64,000 nucleotides of DNA from Azolla caroliniana (lineage: Eukaryota; Polypodiophyta). The notes beneath the pieces are model-generated. The model made no database searches, was not told where the DNA came from, and was given only the letters and a program-made list of their open reading frames with translations. The position numbers and the translations under genes are program-made. Positions 34,701-46,259 of this stretch are shown piece by piece; position 1 is the stretch's first letter; each line of letters begins with the position of its first letter. The DNA is taken from assembly GCA_043228905.1 (NCBI GenBank), contig JBHGNT010000001.1:34162001-34226000 (forward strand). Reading direction: 5' to 3'.

Positions 34701-37700
34701 AGTATGGTGAACATCAGTGCAACTATATCAGGTACTGGCATTGAAGGTGCGAGTCATATCCGATGGTTCAAGGTGCACAACCAAGATGAAGTTGGAGACT
34801 TGGAAGAACTTGGTTTTTCAAGAATACCAGAGGTCTTGCCATTTATCCATCTTCATGCATATTGTATTTCTACATATTTGTGGTTAATGTGGGTAATATC
34901 GATTGCCTTCAGAATTTCATCATACCACTTGCTGCTACCGGTTTCTATTTGGCAGCAGAATATACTCCTGTTTTATCAGATGGGGTAATAGGAGAGGCTG
35001 CTGTTGTGTTTTCAGAATCTCGTGTTACAAGTAAGATTCATGAATCCTAGATTAAACTCCTTTTTCTTCTCAAGAATAGGAAACTAAGAAGTAATGTAAC
35101 GAAGGCCCGTTTTAACATGATGTGCGGAGTAGCAACCGTCTCTTTCATCTTTTGTTTTTATAAGAGAAAAGAAAGAAAGAAAGAAATATTAACGTCTTTT
35201 AAGAGGCCAAAATGGCCTAGAAGACCAAATAAGAGATTACATCTTTAAGTGTTGTCTCGTTTTTGAGAACAAATCAAAATAAAATAAATACTACACAGTA
35301 AATATAAAAGTAAATAACATGAAAAGAAAAGAGAGAGATATACACTTTCATGAGCCATTACGGATACCTGGAATTGGATAACAATTTTCATTTATTTAAT
35401 TAAAGTATAAATGAATAAATTAATGAGTGGTTATAATACATGATTCTCGTGCATATGTGGAGCTACTTCTAGAAAGAAAATGTCTAGCTGGCTGCTGTAT
35501 ATAATAGCAGTGCAAATGTTCACCTTTTAGGATTTACAAGGTCATCTGGTGCCAAGGAATAGCACTTTGGATCCTTCAAACATACCATTTTATACCTGAC
35601 CCTTGACCCAAAATGAATAGATGATTGATAAAAAATATATATTCAACATGCTAAATCGTCCCATGAAATGTTCTCATATGCCATGAACCGTCATGGAAAT
35701 GTCTTTTCTGTGAGCTCTTCATCTACATACCATTGCATGGTCTTCTCTTGGACAGGAAGTTTTCTCCATTTCAACTCAATACAAATGATTTTTTTCTGGA
35801 TCTTGTCATCTTTCATAAATGTGGCAATAAGAATTTCGGGCACACCAATCTTTGTTAGAGGAACTATGCTGCTTTTCCTCGTGTCATGGAGTATTCTCAT
35901 CTATTTTTTGAGATCTTGCTGCATGGCGGCAATACATGGCTGTACACATCACAACCATCTTGATTTTCTGGTTGTTATATATGTGAATGTTATTTTTATA
36001 CTTCTGTCCACACAGAATCCAACGGATTTCATATTACATTTAGCCATATTTTCTTGCAATACAAAAAGAGGAAGTAGCGTGGTCATGGGTTTACCTCTCT
36101 TGGGAGCATGTTTTCTATTCCAACACAAGTTACGTCTCTTGGTGATCAATCTTCTCAGCTCTGATTGCAGCACAAGATGGGCATTTCTCAGATCATGTTT
36201 TAATGTTGATAGTTTCTGGGTATTCCAATTCCACATGATGACTTTCATGATCATCACAGGGATACAAACTTCTTCATGGTTGCTAGTATCTCGTTATGGT
36301 ACATCTGGAAGAGCTTGTGCCAGTGAGATGCATCAGCTGGCTCTTCCAGGATGGCTTAGAAAAGAAGGCAGGCTTTCCTCAAAGCTTGGGGTTGTATTTA
36401 CTTCTTTGATTTTGATAAACACCACCATGATTTATTGTGCATAGTATCTTACTCTCAGTGATATAGCTGCGTTTTTTGGATACCACCATTCTATATATTT
36501 ATGCTTTGTAAACGTCTTTCAGAATTAGGCAGCATGGAAATTCTGAAGGATTTTTGTACAGATTATATACAATCACGTTTCCTTAAAAATAAGGGTGAAT
36601 GCATGAACTTACAATAGTACAATTATTTCAAATTTACATTCTCATGTTCATCTTTTTACATAAAGAATATTGTATATGCAACATTACAATTAATTGTTTT
36701 CTTTCAATATTTATATTTTCACTGCAGTGTTGCCCCCAAGCCTGAATTTCTTGTCAATGAAGGGGGAGTTCAGAGAAGGAGAAACTTTGATGATAAGTTA
36801 TGGCTACATTGGAGGATATGAAGGCAACAGTCAATACTTTTGGTACTTACATGAGGTGAAGCTGCTATCCCTTTTCTTATTTCTGTATTTTTCTTAGTTC
36901 TGTACTTTTTATTATTCAAGAGGAAATCATTACTTCACAATCTCGAGATTTTCTTATACAGGATGAAAGTGCTCCTGGCATACCAATAGCAGTATCAGGT
37001 GATGGTCTATGGTGTCATATCACTAAAGAGGCAATAAACAAATTCGTGTCCTTCAAGTGCATTCCCAAGCGTGACGATGGTATGGTTGGAGAGGAAAGAA
37101 CCCTGATTGGAAAAGAACGTGTAAAGCCAGGTATCTATCTCCTCAAACAAATCTATGCGTACTCAATTGTGTATTTTGGTTCTCAATCCTGTATTGATCA
37201 GGACCTCCAAAACTTGTTTCGCTCAATGTCATGGGTGAAACATTGGAAGGATCTCATTTGCAAGTCATGAAGCTTTATTGGGGTGGTTTTGAAGGACACT
37301 CTAAAATCCAATGGTTCCAGGTTACCGATTCTCAACATCCATAGGGTGTGCATTAACTCGACAATGTATTATAATCTCTCATATATTTTCTTGATGTAGA
37401 TGAATCGTAATAGAATAAAGAAAGCCATTGAAGGGGCTACAAACTATACATACACAATTTCTACAGAAGATATAGGCAGCATGATATATGTTTCTTATGA
37501 ACCATACCGGTCTGATGGCGTCAAAGGTTCAATTGTTTTTTCCCAACCAATTGGTCCTGTATTGCCGGGTAACATTTTTAGCTTTCCAAAGGCATCATTC
37601 TAACATCAATAGATGCATTCATGCTCTTAGTGTGGCAGATGTAGAAAATTTTGTAATACTAAAATCAACAGAAAGCAGAAATAATAGCTTTAAAATTTCA

Positions 37701-40700
37701 GAGCCTCGAGAATGGATTGAAAAATTATATAATATATAATATCTCATTTGATGTTGCATATTGACCATGCTCACGATGTAACGCAACCCCTATGACTTTC
37801 TTCTCCTGTCTCCTCTTTAATTATTTTTTCATTGTGTGTATATGGTTCTTCAGTTTCTGTCCAGTTTTCTTTCAGCTTTTTTGGTCAGTGGAGGGGTTGA
37901 ATCGGATTGCATGACAGAATGGATTGAATTGGATTGCATGTTGTATATACCAACCATACTTGTTTATATAATCTGAAGGATACTCTGTATTAATAATAGT
38001 CAAAGTCTCTCCTCTACCTTTTGTTGGAGATAATCCAGTTGAAGATCTCAATGTAGATGCACACTTTTCTCATAGTATCACCTTGTTCATTGTATGGATG
38101 TTATGCTTGCATGATTTGAATATAGAGGCATGGGTTATTATCATGCTGCACGCATCTGGCCTTTCTAATGTGAGAGTTACTACCATATTGTTCTATTATG
38201 AGCATTTCATAAACATTGTCGATGGCATTTCCCATGAGCTCTCTAGTGTGGAGAGGTTTTCTACAAGCTTGATATCCATCATTACCAAGTGTTGTGGAAT
38301 TTAATACTCAATGCTCATGCATGTGATTGGTTGCTCATTATTTGAATCAAAGCATGAAGAACATATCGTTGACACTTTGTGTACTCATAACTGTAAATTT
38401 AGTTGGTTCCATATTAACATACAGTGTATGCTATTTCTTGCGTTAGGATCATCTGGAATATCTAATAAATACTTATGCAAGAGCATAATAATTAGGTTCT
38501 GCTCATGAAGAACAGATAAGGCTAATATTCAGAAGCTTCATACATGGAAATGATATGTTTTCCAGCTCCACCAGCTTGTGACTTTTTGGAGTTGCTTGGC
38601 GAATCAATTGAAGGATCGACTTTAACATACACTGCAAATTATAGAGGAGGGTCAGTTGCATCCCTCCGAATTGTTATAATAATAAATGTGTTACTCAGAA
38701 ACGTGTGCAAATGAGTCTCTCTTCAATACTATTGTGCTAATAGGTGTGTGTTTGGAATCTGTATATCAGCACATACACGTCTTGTCCATGAACTCTTAAT
38801 CTTCAACTCTGCTCTGCGCAGGGTAAAAGGTGCTTGTACTTGCATATGGACTAGAAAAAGGCCAGATGGACTGGAACGTAAACTGAGTAGTAAAGGTACG
38901 TTCTACGAATAAAATTTAAAATCCATTCAGAATGATGCTATATTACTTTATTGGCATCTTATAATACTGACTTGTCTATACAGAGACCCTAAATCTTACA
39001 TTAGAAGATGTAGGCTGCTGCATCAAATTGACATATACTCCAGTTCGGAATGATGGTGCTAGAGGTGTTCCTAGGACAGTTTTTTCTGATATAATAAATG
39101 ATGGTATGTTTAATGGGTATTCAGATTATAGCTTTACCAATTTGGAGTAATAGGTTTCATTATCTTTTCTTTCTTACTACCAGGAGATCCAATGGCTGTC
39201 CATCTAATTGTTCCAAATGGATATGAAGATGTCACAGTGATACCCAAAAAATCTTATTTTGGTGGAGTTGAAGGAACTAGTGATTTCACGTGGGTTCGGC
39301 TGTCAGAAAAGTTACATGGATCATTGAATTTTAATAAATCTCAAGTAGTTGGGAAATCAGAGTGAGTGTGTTAATGCTTACAGAGGTTTTACTTAAGTTT
39401 TGGTGCAAAGCCTGAGAAAATTTCAGAAAGAAGAAAAAGATAAGAGCCAATCCAGTATATGAAAACATAGTTATAGGAAGACAAATTCTGTAGTGAATAT
39501 AGAGAATCACTGTATATTCTGAATTTACATTATGTCCAACGCTTAGTGTGAGACATGAGATGGATTGGGCTAGATATTTTCATCAAGAACTAAAACGTGT
39601 AGCTCTTTGCAATGATTCATGCTATCCACCAAACTCTCCAAAAACATATTATTTGCGATTTCTGAAGTTCATTTTTCCATTTGTAAATTTAACTTGAGAT
39701 TTTATGGGTTCCTTGTTCCACATCATTTCTTGACAAGAACAATGATTATCTGGTAGAACATACACTCCGACAGTAGAAGATGTGGGATCCTATCTGGCAC
39801 TTCTTTGGATCCCTACACGCATGGATGGAAAGAAGGGAAAGCCGTACCTTGCTTGCAGCAATGAAAAGGTTGCACCAGGTATACATTCTTATGTGCACAT
39901 TCTTTCTTTTCACATTTTTTATCAGGATTTCAAGCCGGCATGCTTTTCTTAAATTGTCCTTTTTCCTTTTAATCCAGCTCCCCCTGCAGTGCATAATGTT
40001 GTTGTCAAAGAAATTTCTTCAGGGCTCTTTGTTGGTGAGGGAATCTACCATGGAGGGACACAAGGAATGAGCCAAATGAGATGGTACAGATTTGGAATAG
40101 ATAGAACAGTATCACCAATTCCAGGAGCAATATCGAAGGTTTATGCCATTTCCGATGATGATTACGCGTCCTCTTTGATATTTGGGTGAGTATGCATGGA
40201 CCTTCTTGAAATGTTGGTTTTCCTAGTTTTACATGTCGAGGCAACTGTCAAATGAATATATGTGCGTTAGGTTTACACCGGTTCGTGAGGATGGAGTTGC
40301 CGGAAGATCAGTATTATCAGATCCAACAGATATTATTCTGCCTGGTAAGCTTCTTGTAGTTATGATTCGTACTATGTGCAGTAGACTCCTTAGTAAAGGT
40401 CTTTTTGAGTTGTATTGCTAGAATTCTATCTGTTTCATCTCCAGAATTACCAAGCCTACAGAAATTAATTCTAACTGGGAAGACAATTGAAGGAGAAGTT
40501 TTGGAGGTTAAGGAAGTGTTACCTGCTGATAATAAACAGAAACATGTCTGGGAGAAATATATAAAGGAGATAACCTACCGATGGTATGTATCTCTAGTAA
40601 ACTCTTGTTTTGATTGCATTGATGCAAATCTATTTTGTAATCATTTTATATTGGCTGTAGGTCAAGGTCATCTTCACCTGATTTACCGGATTCTTTCGAA

Positions 40701-42442
40701 ACTTTATGGGGCCAACAAGGCCATTCATATACCATCCGTACAGAGGACACTGGTTTTTATTTGCAATGTGAAGGTGTTGTCAAAGATGTTTTTGGCAGAT
40801 CTTCTATCCCTGTTTCAGTTATCTCACCAATAGTTGAACCAGGCAAGCTGTGATCCCAGTTTCTTTGCTTTTATGATTTAGAAAAACAGGCCTATATAAC
40901 TCTAGAAACTGATATAATAGCATCCAAACCGATAACTGCAGTATCTCGCAAGTAGTGGCCTTGTCACTAGCATGTTACTGTTTTTGTGCTTTCCTGAATA
41001 TGCTTTAGTTTGAAGAGCTTGTTGATTACTTTAAAATGCTTCCATATTTGTGTATTAGGGATGCCAAAGGTCAGTAAACTAGAAATTGAAGGCCAAGGTT
41101 ACCACACAAACATGTATGCAATCCGAGGGATTTACAGTGGGGGCATAGAAGGTGAAAGTGTTATTCAGTGGTTCCGAGCACTGGCACGAGTTCCTGACCT
41201 TATTCCAATTTTTGGTAAGAGCCTCATGTTTATATTTGTGGATGATGTCCTCAATACATAACTGCTTTGTTTGCTATTCTTTTTTCTAGCTGTGTCTGCT
41301 ATAGATAGATACCATATCTGGCTTTGATGTATCGTAACATCAGAAGGATGTTTTGAACGATATAAGTTATGGCCAAGGATATCCAATTGAAAGAAAAAAT
41401 CCATTACTCCAGTTTGTTTGATGGGTTTTTCTTCAATGAAGTTGTCTTTCTGCAATTAGAACAAGGGGATTCTATCTCACATTATTTATGGTTGCTCATT
41501 AACAGGGAAAAAGGGGCATATGTATGAAGCAACAATCGAGGACATTGGCTACCGACTTGTTGCAGTTTATACTCCTGTCAGAGAAGATGGCATGGAAGGT
41601 GATCCTGTTTCAGCTTCAATTGGTCCCATTGCAGTTGGTGTGCTACATACACCTTTCCCTCTCTATTCTTGAACTTCAGTTTATTGAGGCTTGAATCTTG
41701 TTTCCAATTTTTCCCTCTTGACATTTGGATGTTGTTTAATATATTCAGAGCCTTCCATTGGTGAAGAAGTAAAGCAAAGGGTGGAGTTGGGTTTTCTGAG
41801 GTTTACGGTGAGCTGTGGGTTGAGGAATTATTCAGTCCTATAATGGATACTAGTCATATCTGAAACCTACTCACACGTGTTTTTCAGGCTTTGGTGGATA
41901 GACATCGTTCAACAACAGCAATGGTAAGAAAACCATGTCTTTCTTTTTAAGTATTTTAACAACCAGTTCTGTGAGACTTTTTAAGGTATTTGTTAAGCTC
42001 ACACGTATAGAGAGCACATTCTTTGAAGCAGAATAAGGATTCAAGTCAAACAATGTTCGGGAAATGTATGATCGATGTCAATAGGTTGAGAATCCAGGTC
42101 ATGAACCATGGTTCAAAAGCTTCCCCTGTTTCCGAAGCAGCAGCATTTTCAGCTCCTTTTTATGTGAGATTAGTGAAATTTCTTTTCATTGATGCAAATA
42201 AATCTTAAACTAAAACTGAACTCTTAACTAAATATTTCAAACAAATAAAAAAGTAATTTTTTAAGAAATATTTATTGAGGAAGGTGTGGTTTCCCCCTTG
42301 ATAGGCTGAAGCAGATAGGCTGGATGATTTTCATCTTAAAATTGGAGCAGAGAGTAAACATGAGTTGAATTTGATGGTGCAAACGAGACATCTTAGAGAT
42401 ATTATAGTGCTTGTCATCAAGCAATTTAGCAAAAAAATGTAA
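25762..42442 (+). CDS. AIR9-like: AIR9-like microtubule-associated protein (LRRs plus eleven A9 repeats)
   Basis: AIR9 marks cortical microtubules, preprophase band and cortical division site. Exons: 25762..26922, 27011..27082, 27308..27373, 27501..27572, 27647..27712, 28847..28909, 29062..29127, 29221..29320, 29783..29884, 30005..30237, 30323..30437, 30604..30724, 30919..31094, 31170..31305, 34341..34441, 34651..34832, 34913..35030, 36728..36855, 36962..37130, 37202..37320, 37400..37568, 38566..38650, 38822..38895, 38984..39103, 39184..39361, 39757..39878, 39978..40185, 40271..40344, 40445..40583, 40661..40842, 41059..41214, 41506..41637, 41749..41807, 41888..41923, 42032..42163, 42305..42442; 5,370 nt, 1,789 aa (Arabidopsis about 1,700). 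Residues 1-387 are unique; LRRs (LDLRGQKVKSLDC onward) occupy about 388-560; A9 repeats (W, GG.EG, Y(T)P motifs) about 620-1,675; a conserved C-terminal domain ends the protein. The exon 15 donor (34,442) is least certain. Exon 30 uses a GC donor. Confidence 0.9.
25921..26106 (+). repeat. 66-nt coding tandem repeat in the AIR9-like N-terminus
   Basis: Units start at 25,921, 25,987 and 26,053 (the last shortened to 54 nt), encoding three 22-residue acidic units of pattern EESDSDRYIFECKHAVQTRV at residues about 54-115. They lie in the N-terminal region that does not resemble known AIR9 proteins. Confidence 0.8.
27011..29320 (+). other. Leucine-rich-repeat exons of AIR9-like gene
   Basis: Exons 2-8 encode the LRR block with nearly one repeat per exon: exons 3-7 are 66, 72, 66, 63 and 66 nt, all phase 0. 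Examples are VYLRENKLSDLAGI, VLDLSLNEFKGLGM, LYLAGNQMASLVSL, LVSQNKLKTLAM and VLAASKNKISTFEG. This exon-per-repeat design is typical of LRR blocks grown by exon duplication and supports the splice model. Confidence 0.88.
31306..34340. other. 3-kb AIR9-like intron 14 loaded with repeat insertions
   Basis: Most AIR9 introns here are 80-400 bp; this one is 3,035 bp. It holds a 160-162-bp tandem duplication at about 31,870-32,192 (TTAAGTGGTATATA at 31,928 and 32,088; GATTACAATTCGTGAGAGC at 31,997 and 32,159). It also holds a long unassigned middle (32,200-33,500) and copy B of the hairpin-ended dispersed repeat (about 33,540-34,045). No coding exon was recognised inside; joining exon 14 to exon 15 keeps frame and A9-repeat spacing. 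Confidence 0.8.
33540..34045 (+). mobile_element. Hairpin-ended dispersed repeat, copy B (longest with copy E)
   Basis: About 500 bp. The 5' part shares AAAAGGGGTTACAA-AGATC..GCAATTTG and CACGATCT-CACCCTTRTCA with 57,960-58,110. The 3' part shares TTATTTTGATTTGTT and the 31-bp hairpin (33,976-34,006: TCTTATAGGCCATCTTGGCC then TCTTTAAAGAC) with copies A and C. GTCAATATATCTTTTTCTTTC follows the hairpin. No coding capacity, so a non-autonomous element of unknown class. Boundaries are approximate and no target duplication was identified. Confidence 0.65.
35130..35345 (-). mobile_element. Hairpin-ended dispersed repeat, copy C (minus orientation)
   Basis: Lies in AIR9-like intron 17. The hairpin is at 35,194-35,224 (GTCTTTTAAGAGGCCAAAAT then GGCCTAGAAGA). 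On the minus strand the upstream part reads TATTTTATTTTGATTTGTTC then GAGACAACACTTAAAGATGTAA, matching copy A (16,003-16,070) and copy B (33,900-33,975). A GAAA-rich tract next to it on the plus strand is the complement of the TTTCTTTC tail seen in the other copies. Confidence 0.72.
35668..36444 (+). other. 258-codon open frame inside AIR9-like intron 17, unrecognised
   Basis: Intron 17 (35,031-36,727) holds an uninterrupted 258-codon frame, with shorter open frames on the opposite strand (35,691-35,900 and 35,949-36,257). The forward product is rich in Phe, Ser, Leu, His and Cys without a recognisable domain, which is typical of antisense to a Lys/Glu-rich coding sequence. The minus-strand peptides are basic and Lys/Arg/Thr-rich, suggesting a decayed transposon or LINE ORF in reverse orientation. 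No conserved motif (RT, transposase, helicase) was seen, so function is unknown. Confidence 0.3.
40843..41058 (+). other. GC-AG intron in AIR9-like gene
   Basis: Exon 30 ends ...GAACCAG at 40,842 and is followed by GCAAGC rather than GT. The acceptor is TATTAG at 41,053-41,058. Joining gives E-P-G-M-P-K-V-S-K-L-E-I-E, which matches the expected A9-repeat boundary. A GT donor in the required phase is not available nearby. CAG|GCAAG is the usual strong context for GC donors. Confidence 0.8.
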
Positions 42443-45059
42443 ATTGTGAAGGACTTAATAATTGATTATGTGGGCACTCTAGCCATTCTGTGTACATATC
42501 ATTTATAATTTTAGTGAATTGACTGTGTTTTTTACAATATCTTTTGTTGATTCTTATGCACACATCTGTGATGCCTTTTGCATCCATTCATTCAGCCATG
42601 AGAACAAGAAATGAAAGAGCGCATAGTTGTTCATCATTGGAGATAAGGACAATACAAGACATCATTGCAAGGTTTTGATTTGCATAAAATCTTTCATTGA
42701 TTCTTATGTGAACATCTATGATGCCCCTTGCATGCATTCATTCAGCCATGGGAAGGATAATACAACAAAGAGACTTAAGAACGTGAATAATGGAGAATTG
42801 GCACTCATCATTTTTCTTCAATCTTCTCCTAATACCTGACCCTGAATCTCGGTATAACAAAAACAGACATATCCAAAGCTTTGATATCGTGCAATGGGGC
42901 TAAATAATTATCGCTGGGAGCTATATGTATCAAAATCTTGAAGAATATCTCTTGGTCTTAGAGATGATTGGCCATTCAAAACATCACTAATATAACTTCA
43001 TCCACTTTATGCTATTTTATATGCAAGTGCAACTCATCTTGACAATGTAACCTAACATGGTAAGTTGCGCGATCCACGTCTTTGAAATGTGACATTTTAA
43101 TTGGTTAGATCTATGCTAACGATTCCCTTTTTACACCCTTGTTCTTCGAGTGTTGAACCAGTGGCATTTGACTGGACCAATAATACAATCAAACCATTTG
43201 GTAAGAAATGTCAGATACCCTTTTATGTGGAATGCATCTATCGAAGGAACATTGCAAACTAGAAGGTATTCACATGGCCTTTGCATGTAAAATGTAGGAT
43301 AGAATAATATATGCTTAATTCTTATTTTTAAAGTTGTCATTCCATTTATTGCATGGTTGCGTAACCATATCGATAACTTCATATAAGAAATACTTGAAAA
43401 ACTTTTGGCCTGTACTTTGAGCAAATTGTGGAATAATAAGAGGACAATTCTGAAGACTGTCCTCAAGAAAGGTTGCCCAATTTCCCAAGTTGCCTTCTTG
43501 AAAAGATGCACATGAGGATGCAAGCATTTAAGTCGGTGGTTGTTTTTTAATATCAAAGTCAAGGATTAAAGTGTTGAGATTAGTGGCTAGTATACGTAGA
43601 TGTATGTATGCATCTGAATACACCCACACCCTTGTACATTGAACCCCATTGATATTAAGTTTGATAGCTCTTTTGAGTTGTGTATGCTTCAAAACCTCGG
43701 AATACTATTGTTAAGGTGGATGCATATGAGTTTGGTGAGTTGTACAAGGGTTTGGCATGATTGGCAAAAACTTGGTTCTTCTCTCACTTACATGGGATCT
43801 CATTGACATAAAATGGCCAACATTTAATTTTATGTATATTGAGGTGATGTGGTGTGACCCTAGAATATCATCACTAATTAGCAATGTGAATACATTTATC
43901 TCTTTCGATTATTTGAGTTACATTGCCAAATAGTAGGCTATGTTTATTAACAAGGTCGATGGTTTATACATCTTTGATCAAATATTTCCCTCATTTGTCA
44001 CATGGCTTCCCTAGTGGGTTCACTGAGATCTAGCATTTCCTCTTGGCCCCTTGATTTTAACTTTGAGAAACCCTTCAATAGTTTACCTTTTAAAAGAGCT
44101 TTATGTAGACTTGGTAGACCTAGTAAATTATATGCAACCAATTTGTTAGTGAAGTTGATTACTTCATCTATGAGAAGGGGATCTTAGATTTTTCAAATAA
44201 AATAACCAAATAGGACACTTGGTTGTTCATTGCTCCCCTGTGAAATAAAACTTATGGTTGAGTGCCCTCGTTTGTTTCTTTCTCTGGCGGAATTGCTAAT
44301 CGGGGGAAAACACCAAAAACATGACATGTTGATCCGAAGTCTACCAATAATTCAAAGACTCTTAAATTGTCTTCAAGCTCTCTACTATCTACTATTATCT
44401 TTTTTAAGTACCTCGACATCATTCTTTAAATTTCTAACCACAACATGCTCAAAGGTCACTAATAAATTGACATCATGCATGGTGAGGCTGAAAAGGAGAG
44501 GTGGAAAGGTAGATAACATGAAAAGAAATGGTAATTTGGGCAAGTGGGGACCTTTTTATACCAAAAGTCATGAGTAAAATAGAATTTTACAAGAAATTCA
44601 TGTGCACGAGGTGGTCCTATGATCTCCATGGGATAGGATCTTTGGCTTTAGCAAATAAAAATAAGCAGCCAGGATGGATAGTCGCCCACCCCCAACCCTT
44701 TATTCCTAGGCACGCTCGGTGTATTCTTCTTTCACGAAATGCCTAGCTGATCTACGAAAGAAATGCCTTACTGATCCGAGTATTTTCGAAACTGACCAAG
44801 GAAAATGAAGTGTTCTACCTTGCTCCAGACCATGCAATGTGCTCAAATGCTACATCCATAGTCTCAAAAGGTCCCCAATCGGCGAGTCCAAACTTTGTGT
44901 GTGGCTGACTGAACATTGATCACATTTATATTCTGAATCTGCAATCCAACACGATCGATAAGGCAAAATGTTATCTCGACGATCGGGTGATAAGAGAAGG
45001 AGATTTGTTATCTCGGACGATCGGAGTGGAGAGTAAATAAATACCTCTATGTTTTTGTT
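42443..45059. other. AIR9-like 3' flank and intergenic DNA
   Basis: A 59-bp segment is duplicated at about 42,546-42,604 and 42,697-42,755 (TTGATTCTTATG.. to ..CATTCATTCAGCCATG). An open frame on the minus strand (43,131-43,562) and several on the plus strand (43,980-44,750) have no recognisable domains and look like old transposon remnants. CGATCGG-type motifs recur at about 44,953-45,023 (ATCTCGACGATCGG and ATCTCGGACGATCGG), about 60 bp apart. No gene is supported. Confidence 0.5.
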
Positions 45060-45267
45060 TTTTTTTTTACTCTCTCCCCTTCTCCTCCTTCAAGGTAGAA
45101 AACAAGTTCTGTGCTTTTTTTTTTGGGTTTTCTCTAAAGCAAGTAAGAAGAGTATCTTTCTTTCCTAAGGATTGACTGATTCCTTAGCTACTTCTTCTTC
45201 TTCTTATCATTATTTTTATTATTACCTCCTTTTTTTAGGGTTTGAGATAAAGATGAGATTCTCTCTC

Positions 45268-45303
<36 letters not shown>

Positions 45304-46259
45304 GAGGTGTGTGAAAACACAGACCACCTAAATCAATCAATCTATTCATCATCATCATCATCACCATCATCATTGCAATCATGGGCCTTCCTTCTACTAG
45401 TCTTTCATCTTTCCTTTTAGATTGGCTATGGTGACTTTAACTAATCTCTTACCACTCTGTTTCTTTATGACTGACTACTCTTTTCCACCCTCCTCCCCCT
45501 CACCTTTCCAAAATCCTAATCCCCCCCCCCCCCATTATGCCCTAACCCCTAATTATACACTTCTTGTTTAGGGTATCTAAATACTCGAACCCTAATTGTA
45601 CTCTGTTTCTTCAGAGTACTACTGAAAGCCCTCGTTCCCATCAATTATACCCAAATCCTTATTGTCATCCACTAGACTCTGTTTCCTCAAATTCGTACTC
45701 ACATTTAACCAAAATATCCTTCCATTGTACTAGATTTGTTTCTTCAGATCAGTACCCAAATGAATCCTAGTTTCTATCTATTACTATAGTACTCTGATCT
45801 CTTCACGAACCCTAATTCTAATCGATTATCCTCAGTTACTCAAGAGTGCCTAAACCCCTAGTTTCCAATATACCCTGTTTCTGCAGACTACCCACAACCC
45901 TAAATTCCAATATAGAAACTCTACTTTTTTCTGCGGCTAACCAAAACCCTAAATTCCGATAACTATACTCTATTTCTGTGTACTGTCAAAAACCCAAAAT
46001 TTTCAGAAATCGAAGTTCAAAATATTCAACCCTAATTATTGCTAGAAGCGGTTGATTTTCAGATTCAGCCCAACCAATATATATTGATGACTCAGGTACC
46101 TAATTCTAGTCCTAATCACACCACTAATTACAGCACAAATTACCGTGAATAGAATATAAATAAGTCCAATTCTCATTTGCAACAATACATTGAATAAATT
46201 ATCCTCTTAACTTCTCAGTTTTCTTTTGTTTTATTGCTGATCGATCAGGATTTGCAGGA
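45060..46259 (+). promoter_or_regulatory. Pyrimidine-rich promoter/leader of the trihelix gene with telobox-like minisatellite
   Basis: Contains a (CT)n tract at about 45,270-45,301, a C13 run at 45,521-45,533, and from 45,588 to about 46,000 about eight degenerate 50-75-bp units. Each has the pattern AACCCTAATT...TAYACTCTGTTTCTKCAGA. The AACCCTAA part matches plant teloboxes and the TTTCTKCAG part looks like a 3' splice site. A 5' UTR intron with several possible acceptors is plausible but not proven. CT tracts near transcription starts are common in plants. Confidence 0.55.

Noticed and set aside
43131-43562. 143-codon minus-strand ORF as a gene
   Set aside because: No recognisable domain, no flanking splice signals in agreement, and overlap with a second frame on the same strand; probably chance or decayed transposon.
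45172-45420. 82-codon ORF over the CT tract
   Set aside because: Ser/Leu repeats come from the microsatellite; no homology and no splice context.
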